DNA of 64,000 nucleotides from Acanthacorydalis orientalis (lineage: Eukaryota > Arthropoda > Insecta > Megaloptera > Corydalidae), in contig CM068316.1 of NCBI GenBank assembly GCA_034766995.1, forward strand, positions 12,104,500 through 12,168,499, read 5' to 3'. Shown here in pieces: positions 23,611 through 34,209 of this stretch. Below the pieces are notes generated by a model. It saw only the letters and a list, made by a program, of their open reading frames with translations, was not told the origin of the DNA and did not search any database. Position numbers and translations under genes: made by a program. The stretch's first letter is position 1; each line of letters opens with the position of its first letter.

Positions 23611-24205
23611 GAGATTGAGTGTCGAGCAATCAGTTGTTCTTAAGATGTTGAATTGGTACTGGCTTATTAATGCAGATCGTTTCCTTTAACTAGCCCCAAA
23701 GAAAAAAATCTATCGTAGTCAAATCAGGCGAATAAGGTGGCCAAATTTTGAAATTATTTTGCTAGGAAATGCAGTGCGCAAAATTTGCATCGTAGCGCGA
23801 GCTGTGTACGATATGGCACCGTCCTTTTGAAATAACATGTGCTGTAGACACTTCATTAATTTCAGGCACAAATTAGTTTCACAGTATCAGACGATATCAT
23901 TCACCAGTGACAGTAACATTTCCATTATCATCTTCAAAAAAAAAATGGTCTAGTGATGCCATCAGCCAAAATTGCACACCAAACAGGTACTCTACGAGTG
24001 TGAAGAGGTCGTTCTTGGATATTTTAAATGTTTTGATCTCCAATAACTGCTGTTTTGTTATTTACATATCGAAATGAGCTTCGTCACTCATGATTAAATT
24101 TTCAAAAAAATTGGGGTCGTCAATATTGAGCTGTAATACTTTATTACTCCATTCTATAGTGCGATAAGTCTCCGTATTGAGTTGTCTGCGTTCGAACTTG
24201 ACCAC
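23611..24205 (-). pseudogene. Decayed DDE transposase of the Tc1/mariner-IS630 (DDE_3) type
   Basis: Read on the minus strand, three frames give a collinear series of motifs. These are NTETYRTIEWSNKVLQLNID and NFFENLIMSDEAHFD (first catalytic Asp in DEAHF); VWCAILADGI, then FFFEDDNGNVTVTG; MLFQKDGAISYTARATMQIL (second catalytic Asp in the QxDGA context); and WPPYSPDLTTIDFFLWG followed by a stop and LKETICINKPVPIQHLK. This order is that of the large insect DDE_3 transposases with a PDLTPLDFFLWG signature. At least two frameshifts and three stops are present. No terminal inverted repeats could be found, and the N-terminal DNA-binding part is not seen beyond 24205. Confidence 0.8.
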
Positions 24206-24299
24206 TGTCAAATTAAATCTAATAGTTATTCAACAAACAAAAATGGAGGCAAAGAAAAATCGGCCGAAGTTCAAACACCCTGTGGGTGTACACATACAT

Positions 24300-24328
24300 T
24301 CATACATAGGATACATACATATATATAC

Positions 24329-24364
<36 letters not shown>

Positions 24365-24367
24365 GTA

Positions 24368-24399
<32 letters not shown>

Positions 24400-24449
24400 A
24401 TATATATATATATATATTTACATAGATACATACATATATATACGTATAT

Positions 24450-24543
<94 letters not shown>

Positions 24544-24545
24544 TC
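24300..24545. repeat. Compound (TA)n(CATA)n microsatellite
   Basis: A long array of TA runs with ACATAT/ATACGT interruptions and a regular (TATACA)n block at 24450-24510. All six reading frames are open in places (Ile/Tyr/Thr or Met/Tyr repeats), and none is coding. Confidence 0.95.
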
Positions 24546-24549
24546 TATA

Positions 24550-25045
24550 TTATGATGAAATTAAAGAATTAAATGTTTACTATTTGTTGACATTTGTGAT
24601 CAATTTCAAAAGTTTGATAATGCTTTTATAGAAAATATCATATAAGTTCAACATTGTGATTATAATAAATAGTTAATTTAAAAACAATAATACAAATTAT
24701 GTACATAATTTGATAAAAAAATTTTTTTAATCTTAGTCTAGACCTTTGTGCTATATTTACATATTTTTTTATTTTTTTTTGCTGTAATAGGTGATAAATC
24801 ATTGATAACAATTAATAGTATTTGAGTGTAGGCGTTAACGGTTTTTTTTCACATAAATTCATAAACAAGCACGCGCATATATCAGAAATATTGCATATAT
24901 TTATCGTATTATGTAGATTAGATATTTTTATAATATCATAATATGCTTTAAAAGCACTTTACATACAGTTTTAGTTAATCATTCGGATATAATTTGTGAT
25001 AATAATCATGAATAAATTATATATTACTCTAATGCAATTTAATAA
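24550..25045. other. AT-rich unique DNA
   Basis: Nothing recognised. Confidence 0.45.
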
Positions 25046-25049
25046 GTTT

Positions 25050-25125
25050 TAAATTGAGTATCGAGCAGTTAGTTAGCATTTTACATATTTAATAAGATCA
25101 GATTGTTTCCATAAAATTATCCTTT
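25050..25125 (-). repeat. Short relic of the DDE_3-type element
   Basis: AAATTGAGTATCGAGCAGTT and AGATCAGATTGTTTCC match GAGATTGAGTGTCGAGCAAT (23611) and CAGATCGTTTCC (23677). It appears to be a second, shorter piece of the same 3' region. Confidence 0.45.
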
Positions 25126-25565
25126 CATTTTCTTACAATATAAATATTATACATGTTTTAATGACATAATTATGTAAATATGTAATAACAAATTTAATAA
25201 AACAAACTAGGAATCCATGTATGTATTCATGAGTATTTTTTTCTGTATAACAAGATCGTTTTACACGAATAGTCATTTACGGATATCATACGCAAGAGCA
25301 CATTCTAATACTGTTGTATAAATTCATAATATTTATTAAAAAAGCTGGTATTATAAACGATCAGTTATACAAACACCTGCACTGTTGTTTTTATTATATA
25401 TTTATACATTTTATTCTCGGTACATTTAACACAGAACGGAGTTAAAAATCTTTTAATATTCCATAAATATTTTTCTAAGTATATTTTTTCATAAATATTT
25501 TTCTATTTTTCTAAATCTTTGATTTCTTATTTCATTTCAAAATTTAAAACGTTTTAAGTACAAAG

Positions 25566-25710
25566 GAAGTTAAGAAGTAGAGATCATTTAAGAAGAAAAA
25601 AACACTCATTTCATATACACGACTTTTATTAAAGTTCTTTTTTTTTATATAACTTCTACCTAACTTCCATGCACTTGGTCCAACGCTAATGAGCTTAATT
25701 CTTTCGCGAC
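25566..25710 (-). mobile_element. Mariner-type 3' end fragment (family M3), copy 1
   Basis: The stretch from GAAGTTAAGAAGTAGAGA through CGACTTTTATTAAAG to ACTTCCATGCACTTGGTCCA aligns with 36067-36200. Read on the minus strand, the inner part gives the KCMEV-like C-terminus of a mariner transposase. The rest of the element is lost. Confidence 0.6.
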
Positions 25711-26300
25711 AGTGGAACTGGCCGTCAGTACGTTACCGATTAATGGATTGGTGACAGTGGACACTGTAGGCGTAAAAAGTGTCTCACATTTTCACAAGTG
25801 TCACACAAGTCTTATATAAATTGCATTTCGTTTAGAATTCTTGCGTTTTTTTTTTGTTTTCTTTGTTTCAGTCCAAAATATTAAATCATAAAATGTATAA
25901 GCTTCTGTGCAAAACTTTTCAGTTGCTTTTCGTCTGTTTATGCATTTGTAAATAAACAAAAAATATATTTGAAGACTTATTATTAAATGTTTTCTAATGT
26001 TCTAAATGTTCTTTAATGAAAAAATATGTATTTCGCAAGTAAAATGAAGAATAAAAATTGAAAAGAATTAAATACTAATTATAATTTATTTATAAAGGAA
26101 GGAAAAAAGTTCATCCATTTAAATTTCTGTTTACTTTTTATCCATAAGCGGAAACAAATAGAAGAGAACATGTTCGTTAACAATTAAAATCGTGACTTTA
26201 TCCTGAAAAGAGGACTTATCTAATGAAAAGAGGATGTTTGGGATGGCTGTTAATTAACAGAATGCCTTTTATATAAGTTAAAATTAAAAATAAGATTTTT

Positions 26301-26460
26301 ACAATACAGTTCTACTGGTATGTTTACTTTCACAAATGAATTATTTTTCAATAAATCATTTTTGATTAATTTTCAGTAATAATGTATAAAACATTTTCGA
26401 TCAAAAAATTTTTTTTTTGTTTATGGGGCGCCAAAGAATTCATTTGTGAATATAATATTT
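26301..26460. repeat. FB1 foldback repeat, diverged copy
   Basis: ACAGTTCTACTGGTATGTTT then ACTTTCACAAATGAATT on the left; AAGAATTCATTTGTGAATAT on the right. The arms pair over the AATTCATTTGTGAA segment. Confidence 0.55.
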
Positions 26461-26889
26461 TCAAGTTATTTCATGATACTCTAGCATAAAAAAATCTTTT
26501 TCGTTATGTAAGTAGTATCTTGTTCAATTAAAATTAATAATAAAATGCAATGAATGGAATTAAAAATTCAGATTCGTTTAAGAATTCATTAAGTAAATTT
26601 AAGTTTATGAATAGCATTCACGCAGGATTAACCTTTAAAAAAATTTACTAATATAAATTCAGACAATAACGCTGAAAGTAATAAGAAATATGTCTTACAA
26701 CCTTGGCTTCTTATAATTAGTGATTTAATTAGAAAAGCACGTATAAAACGAAATCTACAAGATGCGAAAAAACATTTTAATCATATGCAGATATTTAAAA
26801 AATCAATAAAATAAATATTTGCATTTAAAATAATTCAGTCTGTAGTAAAATACTTGTCCGTATGCATTTATATGATAATTTACGTTAAT

Positions 26890-27135
26890 TTTACAAGGAC
26901 GAATTGTGTTTAAAACCGACGGAGACGCTTAGAAATTCACCTCGACTTATTGTTTTCATTCATCGTACGAAAAGCGAAATGAAGAATGCGTATTGTAAAT
27001 GTGCTCATGTTTATCGTTTAAGTATAAACGTGCATTTCGAATTAAACCTTGCTTATTTAAGTTATCTGTATTTGCTAATTACCATGTTATGCGCATGAAT
27101 AAGACACGGTAATTATAAAGCCGCCTTTTGTTTGA
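26890..27135. other. G+C-richer, conserved-looking non-coding island
   Basis: Base composition is much more balanced than in the flanks. There are several homeodomain-type cores (GCTAATTACC, GGTAATTATAAAG), a palindromic ATGCGCAT and short G+C blocks (ACCGACGGAGACGC). The open frame at 26904-27098 has no ATG start. The texture is that of an insect conserved non-coding element or enhancer; this is inference. Confidence 0.4.
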
Positions 27136-27378
27136 TCGCGGTGAAACTATTAAAAGAACATTTTATATCTGGATAATTTATACTTGCACATCAATGCTTT
27201 CTTGAAAGATGATTGCATATTTAATTAAATATTGTACAATTTTAAATCAATCAAATTAAATGTTTAATTATAGCTTTACTTTATTGTATTATTACAAATA
27301 TATACATTTTAAAACCCACGAGTGACTTGCAGAAAATTGATTTTACAGTTTTTCAGTTTTTATAAGATATACATATAT

Positions 27379-28638
27379 TAGGAATTTGCATTGAAAGTCG
27401 TTGTTTTTTGAGCATTTATTTCAATAACAAAATGTGTTAATACATTAATCAAAGTATTTGTCCTCAAAAGCTATGCGTTTTTCCCACTTTTCTGGCAGAT
27501 GTTGAATTTCGCGGTGAAAAAATTGTCTATCTTTTGAACCAGTTCATTCAGCAACCCAATTTTCGACTTCTCCGTAGTTATGGAAACGTGTATCTTCCAA
27601 AGCGTGTTATATGGAGCGGAACAGATGGTAATCACTTGAGGCCAGGTCCGGAGAATACGCTGGGTGCGTAAGAACCTCCCATTCCAGCTCCATCAGTGTT
27701 TGTTTCACGGCTATAGCAACATGGGGCCGAGCGTTATCATGAAGAAGAATCACTTTACGTCGATTTGGTGTAATTTATGGTCATTTTTGCATCAAATTAT
27801 CATTCAAATGCTCCAATTGTTGTCGACAAGTTCGGCGGTAATTGTTTCTTTCGGTTTCATCAGCTCATAACACACGACACACTCCATACCCCACCAAATA
27901 GAGAGCATTGCTTTTCCGACCGTGGATGTTTCGCTTTGGTGTTAACGTTGATGGTTGGCGAGGATCAATCTATGATATTTTGCGTTTCGGGTTGTCGAAA
28001 TAGATCCATTTTTCATCGCCGGTCACCATACGCAACAAAAAAGTTTTCTTTTTATGCATTTCAAGCAAAGAAATCGAGATGTTTAAACAATTATAAAGGG
28101 CATTTTCGGTTAGTTTATGTGGTAGATATCTTCCTTCTTTCTGGATCTAGCCCATAGCTTATAAACATTGTGAAATGGTTGATTTATCGAATTCGAGCTG
28201 TTGAGCTAATTCTTTGGGTGTTAGTGCAGGGTTCTCTTCAAATAGAGATTGCAGTTCGTCTATGATTTTTTTCGATTGATCTAGCCATTGTTCGTCGTGA
28301 ACGTCATAATCACCACTTTTGAACCGCCGAAACCAATCTACATACTGTTTTCAATGGAGCAGATTCGCCATAAGTTTTCGTAAGCAATCGATGAGCTTCA
28401 GCTGCACTTTTTTTCCAAATCAAAGTAGTGTAGAAATACACATTGGAAAAACAATTTATCGCAATTCGATTCTCATTCGGTTATAGAAAAGCACTTTTGT
28501 AAATAAAGGATAGCGTCTGATGAACTTAATTTTAATTGAAAATGATCACACTTCAAAATAACATAAAAGACATCTGTCACTGCCCACAACATATGCCCCT
28601 AGAGCCATCTAGACGTAAACAGCGGCTTTCAATGCAAC

Positions 28639-28642
<4 letters not shown>
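27379..28642 (-). mobile_element. Nearly full-length mariner (family M4, mauritiana-like), element H
   Basis: The left end GGAATTTGCATTGAAAGTCG (after TA, 27379-27380) matches the reverse complement of the right end, GCCGCTGTTT preceded by TTGCATTGAAA. The right end runs straight into a (TA)n array. Length is about 1.26 kb, typical for a complete mariner. It carries one minus-strand transposase gene, described separately. Confidence 0.85.
27445..28476 (-). pseudogene. Mariner transposase pseudogene (element H)
   Basis: About 344 codons from ATG at 28476 to the stop at 27445, the usual length for a mariner transposase, but broken by several frameshifts and stops. On the minus strand the DNA-binding region reads KKSAAEAHRLLTKTYGESAP, then ENPALTPKELAQQLEFDKST. 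The catalytic core reads RMVTGDEKWIYFDNPKRK (first Asp), [13 protein letters not shown] (second Asp), and [20 protein letters not shown] (third Asp, 34 residues after the second). The C-terminus is EKWEKRIAFEDKYFD. All three catalytic aspartates are preserved. Lineage by motif style is closest to the mauritiana (Mos1) group. The plus-strand frames at 27664-27870 and 27777-28157 are its antisense. Confidence 0.9.

Positions 28643-28673
<31 letters not shown>
28642..28673. repeat. (TA)n microsatellite at the mariner H border
   Basis: TA run beginning exactly at the right end of element H. Confidence 0.95.
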
Positions 28674-28677
<4 letters not shown>

Positions 28678-28832
28678 TTCTAATTTCCATGAAATATAAA
28701 ACTAGTTCTTAAAATTGAAGTGCGACTAGGAATTTTATATAAAATGTGTAATAATTTCTAATGTATAATAACAAAAACGTGTTACAATTTTTTGGCGTTA
28801 ATATAAAATAGGTGATCATGGGATCATTTTCA

Positions 28833-29012
28833 TAGCGGCATCGACATGAAATGCGCTTAAGCAACAATCAGAAATGATTAATAATGATTTATTGAATATT
28901 TCGATTAGAATTTGTTTGTTTTTTGTGATGTGAAAAACTAGTTCATTTTTAAGTAATTTATCTAGTGTGTATCATAAGTGAATTTATCTAGTGTCAGAAC
29001 TGTATTGTGTCA
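28833..29012. repeat. FB1 foldback repeat, centre plus right arm
   Basis: GCGGCATCGACATGAAATGC, then AAGCAACAATCAGAAATG, TTCGATTAGAATTTG and TTTTTTGTGATGTG, and the outer end GTGTCAGAACTGTATTGTGT. The left arm is absent. Confidence 0.6.
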
Positions 29013-29130
29013 AATAAAAGTTAGTGAATGTGTAAAAATTCACAAAATTACGTTTATATCTTTAAATAGCGGTAGATCGTGTAGAATCATGTTTTAGGTC
29101 CTAAAACAGGATAATTCTTTTTTCTTAAAA

Positions 29131-29141
29131 TTATATATATA

Positions 29142-29195
<54 letters not shown>

Positions 29196-29200
29196 TGTGT
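29131..29200. repeat. (TA)n microsatellite
   Basis: Long TA run with one TTTA interruption and a GCGTGTGTG tail. Confidence 0.95.
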
Positions 29201-29547
29201 GGCATCATAAACATTAACAATATATAGATTCCAGTTAACACTGTGCATTGTGAAGGTAATAAGTTTTCTATTGAATGTTTGTCAGGTAATACAACAGTGA
29301 GTCGTTCTAAATTTTATTATTGTTCATACTTAGGTGTATAAGTTCGTACTGTAATGTGTACAAGACGTAAATTATAGTAAAAAAACACTAGAACATGAAA
29401 TTTTATTGTAATGTCTAAGATCAAATTTTATAAAGTGTTTGACCTAATTATTTAAATAATATGAAAAATTATTGATAATAAAATTAACAGATACATTTAT
29501 ATAACGTAATTGAAAGTAGAAGTAATTAAGTATTTATTACGAACATG

Positions 29548-29612
29548 TACGTATATGTATGTATGTATGTATATATATATACACATACACCACACACACA
29601 CACACAAATATA
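29548..29612. repeat. (TATG)n(TA)n(CA)n microsatellite upstream of tRNA-Cys 2
   Basis: Mixed dinucleotide array ending 18 bases before the tRNA gene. Confidence 0.95.
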
Positions 29613-29629
29613 CACGTAGAAGATGTATT

Positions 29630-29701
29630 GGGGATATAGCTCAGTGGTAGAGCATTCGACTGCAGATCGAGAGGTCCCTGGTTCAAATCCGGGTGTCCCC
29701 T
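29630..29701 (+). tRNA. tRNA-Cys (anticodon GCA), copy 2
   Basis: Identical over all 72 positions to 23068-23139: same acceptor stem, GCA anticodon, box A and box B, and T discriminator. A TTTT terminator follows at 29717-29720. The 5' and 3' flanks differ from copy 1, so the identity is limited to the gene. This suggests an old duplication kept identical by selection or gene conversion, or a dispersed insertion of the gene. Confidence 0.98.
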
Positions 29702-29716
29702 GGCTATGTTTATATG

Positions 29717-29720
29717 TTTT
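29717..29720 (+). terminator. Pol III T-run terminator of tRNA-Cys 2
   Basis: First TTTT after the tRNA body, 16 bases downstream. Confidence 0.7.
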
Positions 29721-30032
29721 GTTGTGACAAATAGGAATTAAAAGTATGTTTTAAATTCAATAACAGAGTACCAGAAAATAAATTTAAAATTTCACTTCTA
29801 CATACAAAGTACATTTTTGACATAATCACTTTTTGTATGTTTTTCCAGCTCACCCGACTATTTTTTTAATTGAAGTGATCAAAATTAGAATGAATTTATA
29901 AGAACCAAATATTTATCAGTTAATTAGAGTTTTACCAATATCACATCTGTAAAATATGTCATATAAAATTCATTTAATTTTGAGCAGATAAATCAATACA
30001 TACAAACCTGTAATTCACAGGCATACTTGCTT

Positions 30033-30046
30033 ACATACACACACAC

Positions 30047-30099
<53 letters not shown>
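30033..30099. repeat. (CA)n(TA)n microsatellite
   Basis: Short CA run followed by about 50 bases of TA. Confidence 0.95.
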
Positions 30100-30101
<2 letters not shown>

Positions 30102-30725
30102 CCATATACAATGCATAAATGTATGCATGTAAATATCACTTACACTTAACATGGATATGTTTACTGATCTAAAATTAATATTAGCAGAAAAGTAATTGAT
30201 TTATTCGTTAAACATAAGCATTCTTTAAAAATGACATATTACATTATTTGATTTGTTTTATTTATTTTACACAAATGAATTCATTAGAATCTCAATTTAA
30301 AATTAAACTTGAATGTAATGTTCACGAATATTAAAACTAGAACGTTTAATCAATTATTATATGTTTTTATATTATTTTCACTGGTCTCTTTCTGAAATAA
30401 AGTGTGCTTCAATATTTATATTATTTTATAAATGTATAATTATAAATAGGTAAATAATTTGAAAATTTAAATATTAAATTTATTCACTGTAAATGAAATG
30501 TGGAAACGTTTTATTTGACTTTGAATTATTAGAAAAATATTGTATTGGTATAATAATAAAATATTTCAAATATTTCTAGGTGTGAAAATATTAACTATAT
30601 GATAATTTCATAATATTTTTTTTTCAATAGTATTTAAATTCAAACAGAAATTTAGGAGGTTAACTTTTGTAATTTTGTAAAAAAATAAACGAATTTACCG
30701 AAGAAATATAAATACTATTTTTTTC

Positions 30726-30815
30726 AAAATAGTTTTGGCACTATAACTAAATTCACTTTCACAAATACATTTTTTACTCAATGTATAAAACTAACAAAGA
30801 ATTAAAAATGTTATA
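30726..30815. repeat. FB1 foldback repeat, left part, split by mariner F
   Basis: AATAGTTTTGGCACTATAAC then TAAATTCACTTTCACAAATA and AAAGAATTAAAAATGTTATA. The sequence stops at the TA where element F enters and resumes at 32098. Confidence 0.7.
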
Positions 30816-32097
30816 TGGAGGGTGATTTGAAAATTTCGCGGCCTAAAATATAAGTGGCGACAATATTTTAAATATTTGTGCCGTATTACAAAGCGATATC
30901 TATCTTATACATAATTTCGAAGTCAATAATTAATGTGTCAATCAGTTGGTTGCAAACATCAATTTAAATAAAGCTCTTTTTGTGCCGTTATTGAAATGGA
31001 TAAAGTTCAACATCGTGCGTTGATAAAGTTTTTTGTCAAAAAAGGTTTAACACTAACAGAAATCTTTAATGAGATGAAAAATGTACTGGGTGATAGTGCA
31101 CTTTCGTATACAACCGTAAAGAAGTGGGCAGCTAAATTTAAATGTGGGTGTGCAAACTTAGAAGATAATCTGCGTAGTGGACGTCCGTAAACTGCAACAA
31201 CAGAAAAAATCATCCGCAAAGTGCACGATATTGTCTTTAAGGATCGGCGATTGAAGGTAACCGAAATTGTAGATGTCTCAGATGAACGCATGTATCACAT
31301 CCATACTGAAGAGTTAGGTATGAGAAAGCTGTCGACAAGATGGATTCCGAATTTGATGACAATTAATTATAAACGCATTCGAGTAATTTCCCAAGACTGT
31401 TTGGATCAATTTAAGAGAAACATAACTAATATTATTCGTTGATTTGTGACTATAGATGAAGATTTGGATGCACCATTATATTCCAGAGTTAAAACAACAA
31501 TTAAAGCAATGGAAGCATCCTGTTTCTCAGCCACCAGAAAAGCAGTCAGTTTTATCAGCCTGAAAAGGTATGACTTCATTTTTTTATGGTGATAAAGAGA
31601 TCCTGATAAATAACTATTTTCTAAAGTGTCCAATGATAACGGAAAAGTGTAATACTAAACTTGTGGATCGACTCAATCAAACAATTCATGAGAAAAGATC
31701 AGGTTTATCAAAGGAAAAAATCATTTTTTTTATCAGGACAATGTACGTCCCTGTAAAATGATCGTATCCATGGAAAAAATCGTTGAATTGAAGTACTACT
31801 TACTGCCTCATCCAGCCTGTTCTCCAGATTTGTCCCCGTCGTATTTTCATCAGTTCCCAAAACTTAAAAAATCCTTGATGGTAGGCGATTTTCGTCAGAT
31901 GAAGATCTGATTCCAACAGTGAATCGTTACTTTGAGGACCTGCAAGAAAAAAATTCCGTCATTGCATTAAAGTACTGGAGCATCGCTGGTTGAAGTGCAT
32001 TGACGTTCAGGGAGACCATATTGATAAATAAAAGTAATTTAAAAACATAAATTATATTCTTTCATAGCTAAGCCGCGAAATTCTCAAATTTCCCTCG
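30816..32097 (+). mobile_element. Nearly full-length mariner (family M5), element F
   Basis: The left end GGAGGGTGATTTGAAAATTT (then CGCGGC) is the inverted counterpart of the right end CTCAAATTTCCCTCG (preceded by GCCGCGAAATT). TA lies on both sides (30814-30815 and 32098-32099). Length is about 1.28 kb, as for complete mariners. The element sits inside an FB1 foldback repeat. Confidence 0.9.
30996..32031 (+). pseudogene. Mariner transposase pseudogene (element F)
   Basis: About 345 codons from ATG 30996 to TAA at 32029-32031. The first 64 codons are open: LIKFFVKKGLTLTEIFNEMK and YTTVKKWAAKFK form the helix-turn-helix, and RSGRP is followed by TAA at 31188-31190. Then come KVHDIVFKDRRLKVTEI, TIDE (first catalytic Asp) with a frameshift into HHYIPELKQQLKQW, and the second Asp in QDNVRPCK after another frameshift. 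LPHPACSPDLSPSYFHQF carries Tyr where the third catalytic Asp should be. The C-terminus is RWLKCIDVQGDHIDK. With stops, frameshifts and the Asp-to-Tyr change it cannot be an active transposase. The minus-strand frames 31007-31291 and 31406-31633 are shadows. Confidence 0.9.
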
Positions 32098-32255
32098 TAT
32101 TAGCGTTTAAAGGACGATGGCATCACCATCTAAATCCCCACAAGCAACAATAAAAAATGAATAATACTCAATAATTGAACATTTTTAATTAGATATTTTT
32201 TGTACAATACTTTGAGAACAGAATGAAAAATTCACGTGTAAAATTGTTTTTGTAA
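32098..32255. repeat. FB1 foldback repeat, right part, split by mariner F
   Basis: The central block (GGACGATGGCATCACCATCT, CAAGCAACAATAAAAAATGA) and right arm (TTGAACATTTTTAATTAGAT, TTTTTTGTACAATAC) continue the piece at 30726-30815 after the mariner. Confidence 0.7.
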
Positions 32256-32369
32256 AATATTTTAACCATAAAATCTAATTTCAAACTTACTCTCTAAATT
32301 TAACAATTTATGTATCATCCATGTGACTGCACCTATCTACAATACATGCATTTTTCTATCTATTGATTG

Positions 32370-32383
32370 ATCTCTCTCTCTCT

Positions 32384-32440
<57 letters not shown>
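32370..32440. repeat. (TC)n(TA)n microsatellite
   Basis: A CT run followed by about 55 bases of TA. Confidence 0.95.
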
Positions 32441-32444
<4 letters not shown>

Positions 32445-32742
32445 AATTATATTTTATTTATACTTTCGCTTCTGTTGATCACTGACGAGTACGTTATATA
32501 AATTTATTTTTTACAAAAGTACACTTATTAAAACTATGACTCAATTGATACACTTATTACAACTATGCCCCCTTGTAAACATATCCATAAATAAAAAATA
32601 ATAGTATTCTTTCAGGCAAATTTTTTGAATTTTTTTCAGAAAACTAAAAAATAATACTTTTTAAACGCATCTGAAGTCAGAACTTAACAGTAATATTGTA
32701 GTTAATGATTATTAAAACTGAAAGGGACAATTACAAATATCT

Positions 32743-32743
32743 G

Positions 32744-32774
<31 letters not shown>

Positions 32775-32779
32775 TATTC
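32743..32779. repeat. (TA)n microsatellite
   Basis: TA run with one TG. Confidence 0.95.
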
Positions 32780-32784
32780 TAATA

Positions 32785-33670
32785 ATTTTAAATAAGTATT
32801 TAAAAAAAATATCTTATACAATTCAATACATATTCATTAAAAATAATAATTCACTTGTATTCTTGTCAAAAAAAAGTGTATAATCTGAACAGTGTATTTA
32901 ATATTAGGGATCATATTTTAATGTTGATAGTTTCTAACGTCAAAACATTTCATATAAAAAAGTAATTTATTATCGGAATACTGACTTGACCTATATTTGC
33001 AAATAAGTACTTGGTACAGTTGTTGACTATTATTTAGTAGGTCATAATCGGTATTTGCGAATAATCTTATGGAAAAAAAATTATTATCCAGGCTTAAAAT
33101 AATGTACCGAGCTTAATTCGCCATGCTGTTCAAAAATAAATTCATTTAAAACACTTGTCTCATGAGTTGTAACATATTAACATTTGTTCGGACTTCGACT
33201 ACCTCTTGAGACTGATTGAAAACATTTCAAGTATTATACAACACGACTATTCAGTTCGGTCGATTAAATTTTCTTCCGTATTTTTATAGTTAATTACGTG
33301 TATTCTCTAACAATATAGATACATCTTTTTATATCATTACATTAGCATAACAAGTTATGAATTAAAATTCTTCTCGAAACTTTGCACTTTTTGTTAGACT
33401 AATGATAATAAGATTGATATCATCAGTTTTCGATTAAAATATGTATGTAAATGTTTTTTTATGTCCTGTTAGTTATTCAGTAGCATGTAACATGTTAATT
33501 TATATTTTTAACTATATCTAATCTTTTTTATATACAGTAATAAATATTTGATTTCTATTATATATTCATATTTTTTTACTTATATTGTTTATTTTCATAT
33601 CGGCACATATCACAGAGTAAAAATCTTTTTTTAGTCTATTTTTTACTGAGAGTAAATAATTAATGAAAAA
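32785..33670. other. AT-rich unique DNA
   Basis: No gene or transposon recognised. The TATTTGC(A/G)AATA motif occurs twice (about 32993 and 33052) with no other clear structure. Confidence 0.4.
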
Positions 33671-33677
33671 TAGATTG

Positions 33678-34204
33678 TTAGTTTAATAGAAAAATAATTG
33701 CGGTTTGTCAGTTCATGCGGCACCCATATGTCAAGCTTTTTTGATTTTACAAGCTGTTTCATGCGGTCCAAATCTGTTGTATGACTAACGCTTAACTTTT
33801 GTACATGCTGTCAAATTGTTATGAACTGAAGAAGGACGCCCACGACCTTCTTCATCTACAAGACTCTTATCCCGATCACGAAATTTTTGGAACTGCCTTT
33901 ATACTTTTTATTTCTTAACAAAATCCACACCAAAAGAATCATTTAATTTACGAACAGTTTCTGCTACATTATCATCCGTTGTGAACTCACAAAAAAATGT
34001 TCTGATTTGCTTCTTTTCCATTTTTAATTCAATAGCCCAATTTGAAGCAAAATTAATAATAAAACCAAAGTCGATGTTACCAAAATACAGACTAAAAAAT
34101 ATATTTTAAAATGATATTAACATGAACACGATGAAATGACACTTTATTGAAAAAATTAATGTTAAAATTCAGAAAAAAAACGTAATTATTTTCTTACCAA
34201 TCTA
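33678..34204 (-). mobile_element. Internally deleted mariner (family M1), copy I
   Basis: The ends are TTAGTTTAATAGAAAAATAA (left, partly decayed) and TTATTTTCTTACCAATCTA (right). On the minus strand from ATG at 34021, MEKKQIRTFFCEF, then VAETVRKLNDSFGVDF and DEEGRGRPSSVHN, represent the DNA-binding half of an Hsmar1/cecropia-type transposase. This copy extends slightly further than A, reading KSKKLDIWVPHELT in the right frame, before the same abrupt joint to the element end (AAACCGCAATT). No catalytic domain is present. Confidence 0.88.
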
Positions 34205-34209
34205 TTTGT

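Noticed and set aside
24177..24555. Several overlapping long open frames on both strands with Ile/Tyr/Thr/Met repeats
   Set aside because: They are translations of the TA/CATA microsatellite. The same applies to frames across 2426-2668, 39214-39529, 42087-42318, 43167-43454, 45353-45629, 52760-53020, 53334-53608, 56704-56920, 57565-57774 and 59272-59726.
27664..28157. Plus-strand open frames of 68 and 126 codons
   Set aside because: Antisense to the mariner H transposase pseudogene.
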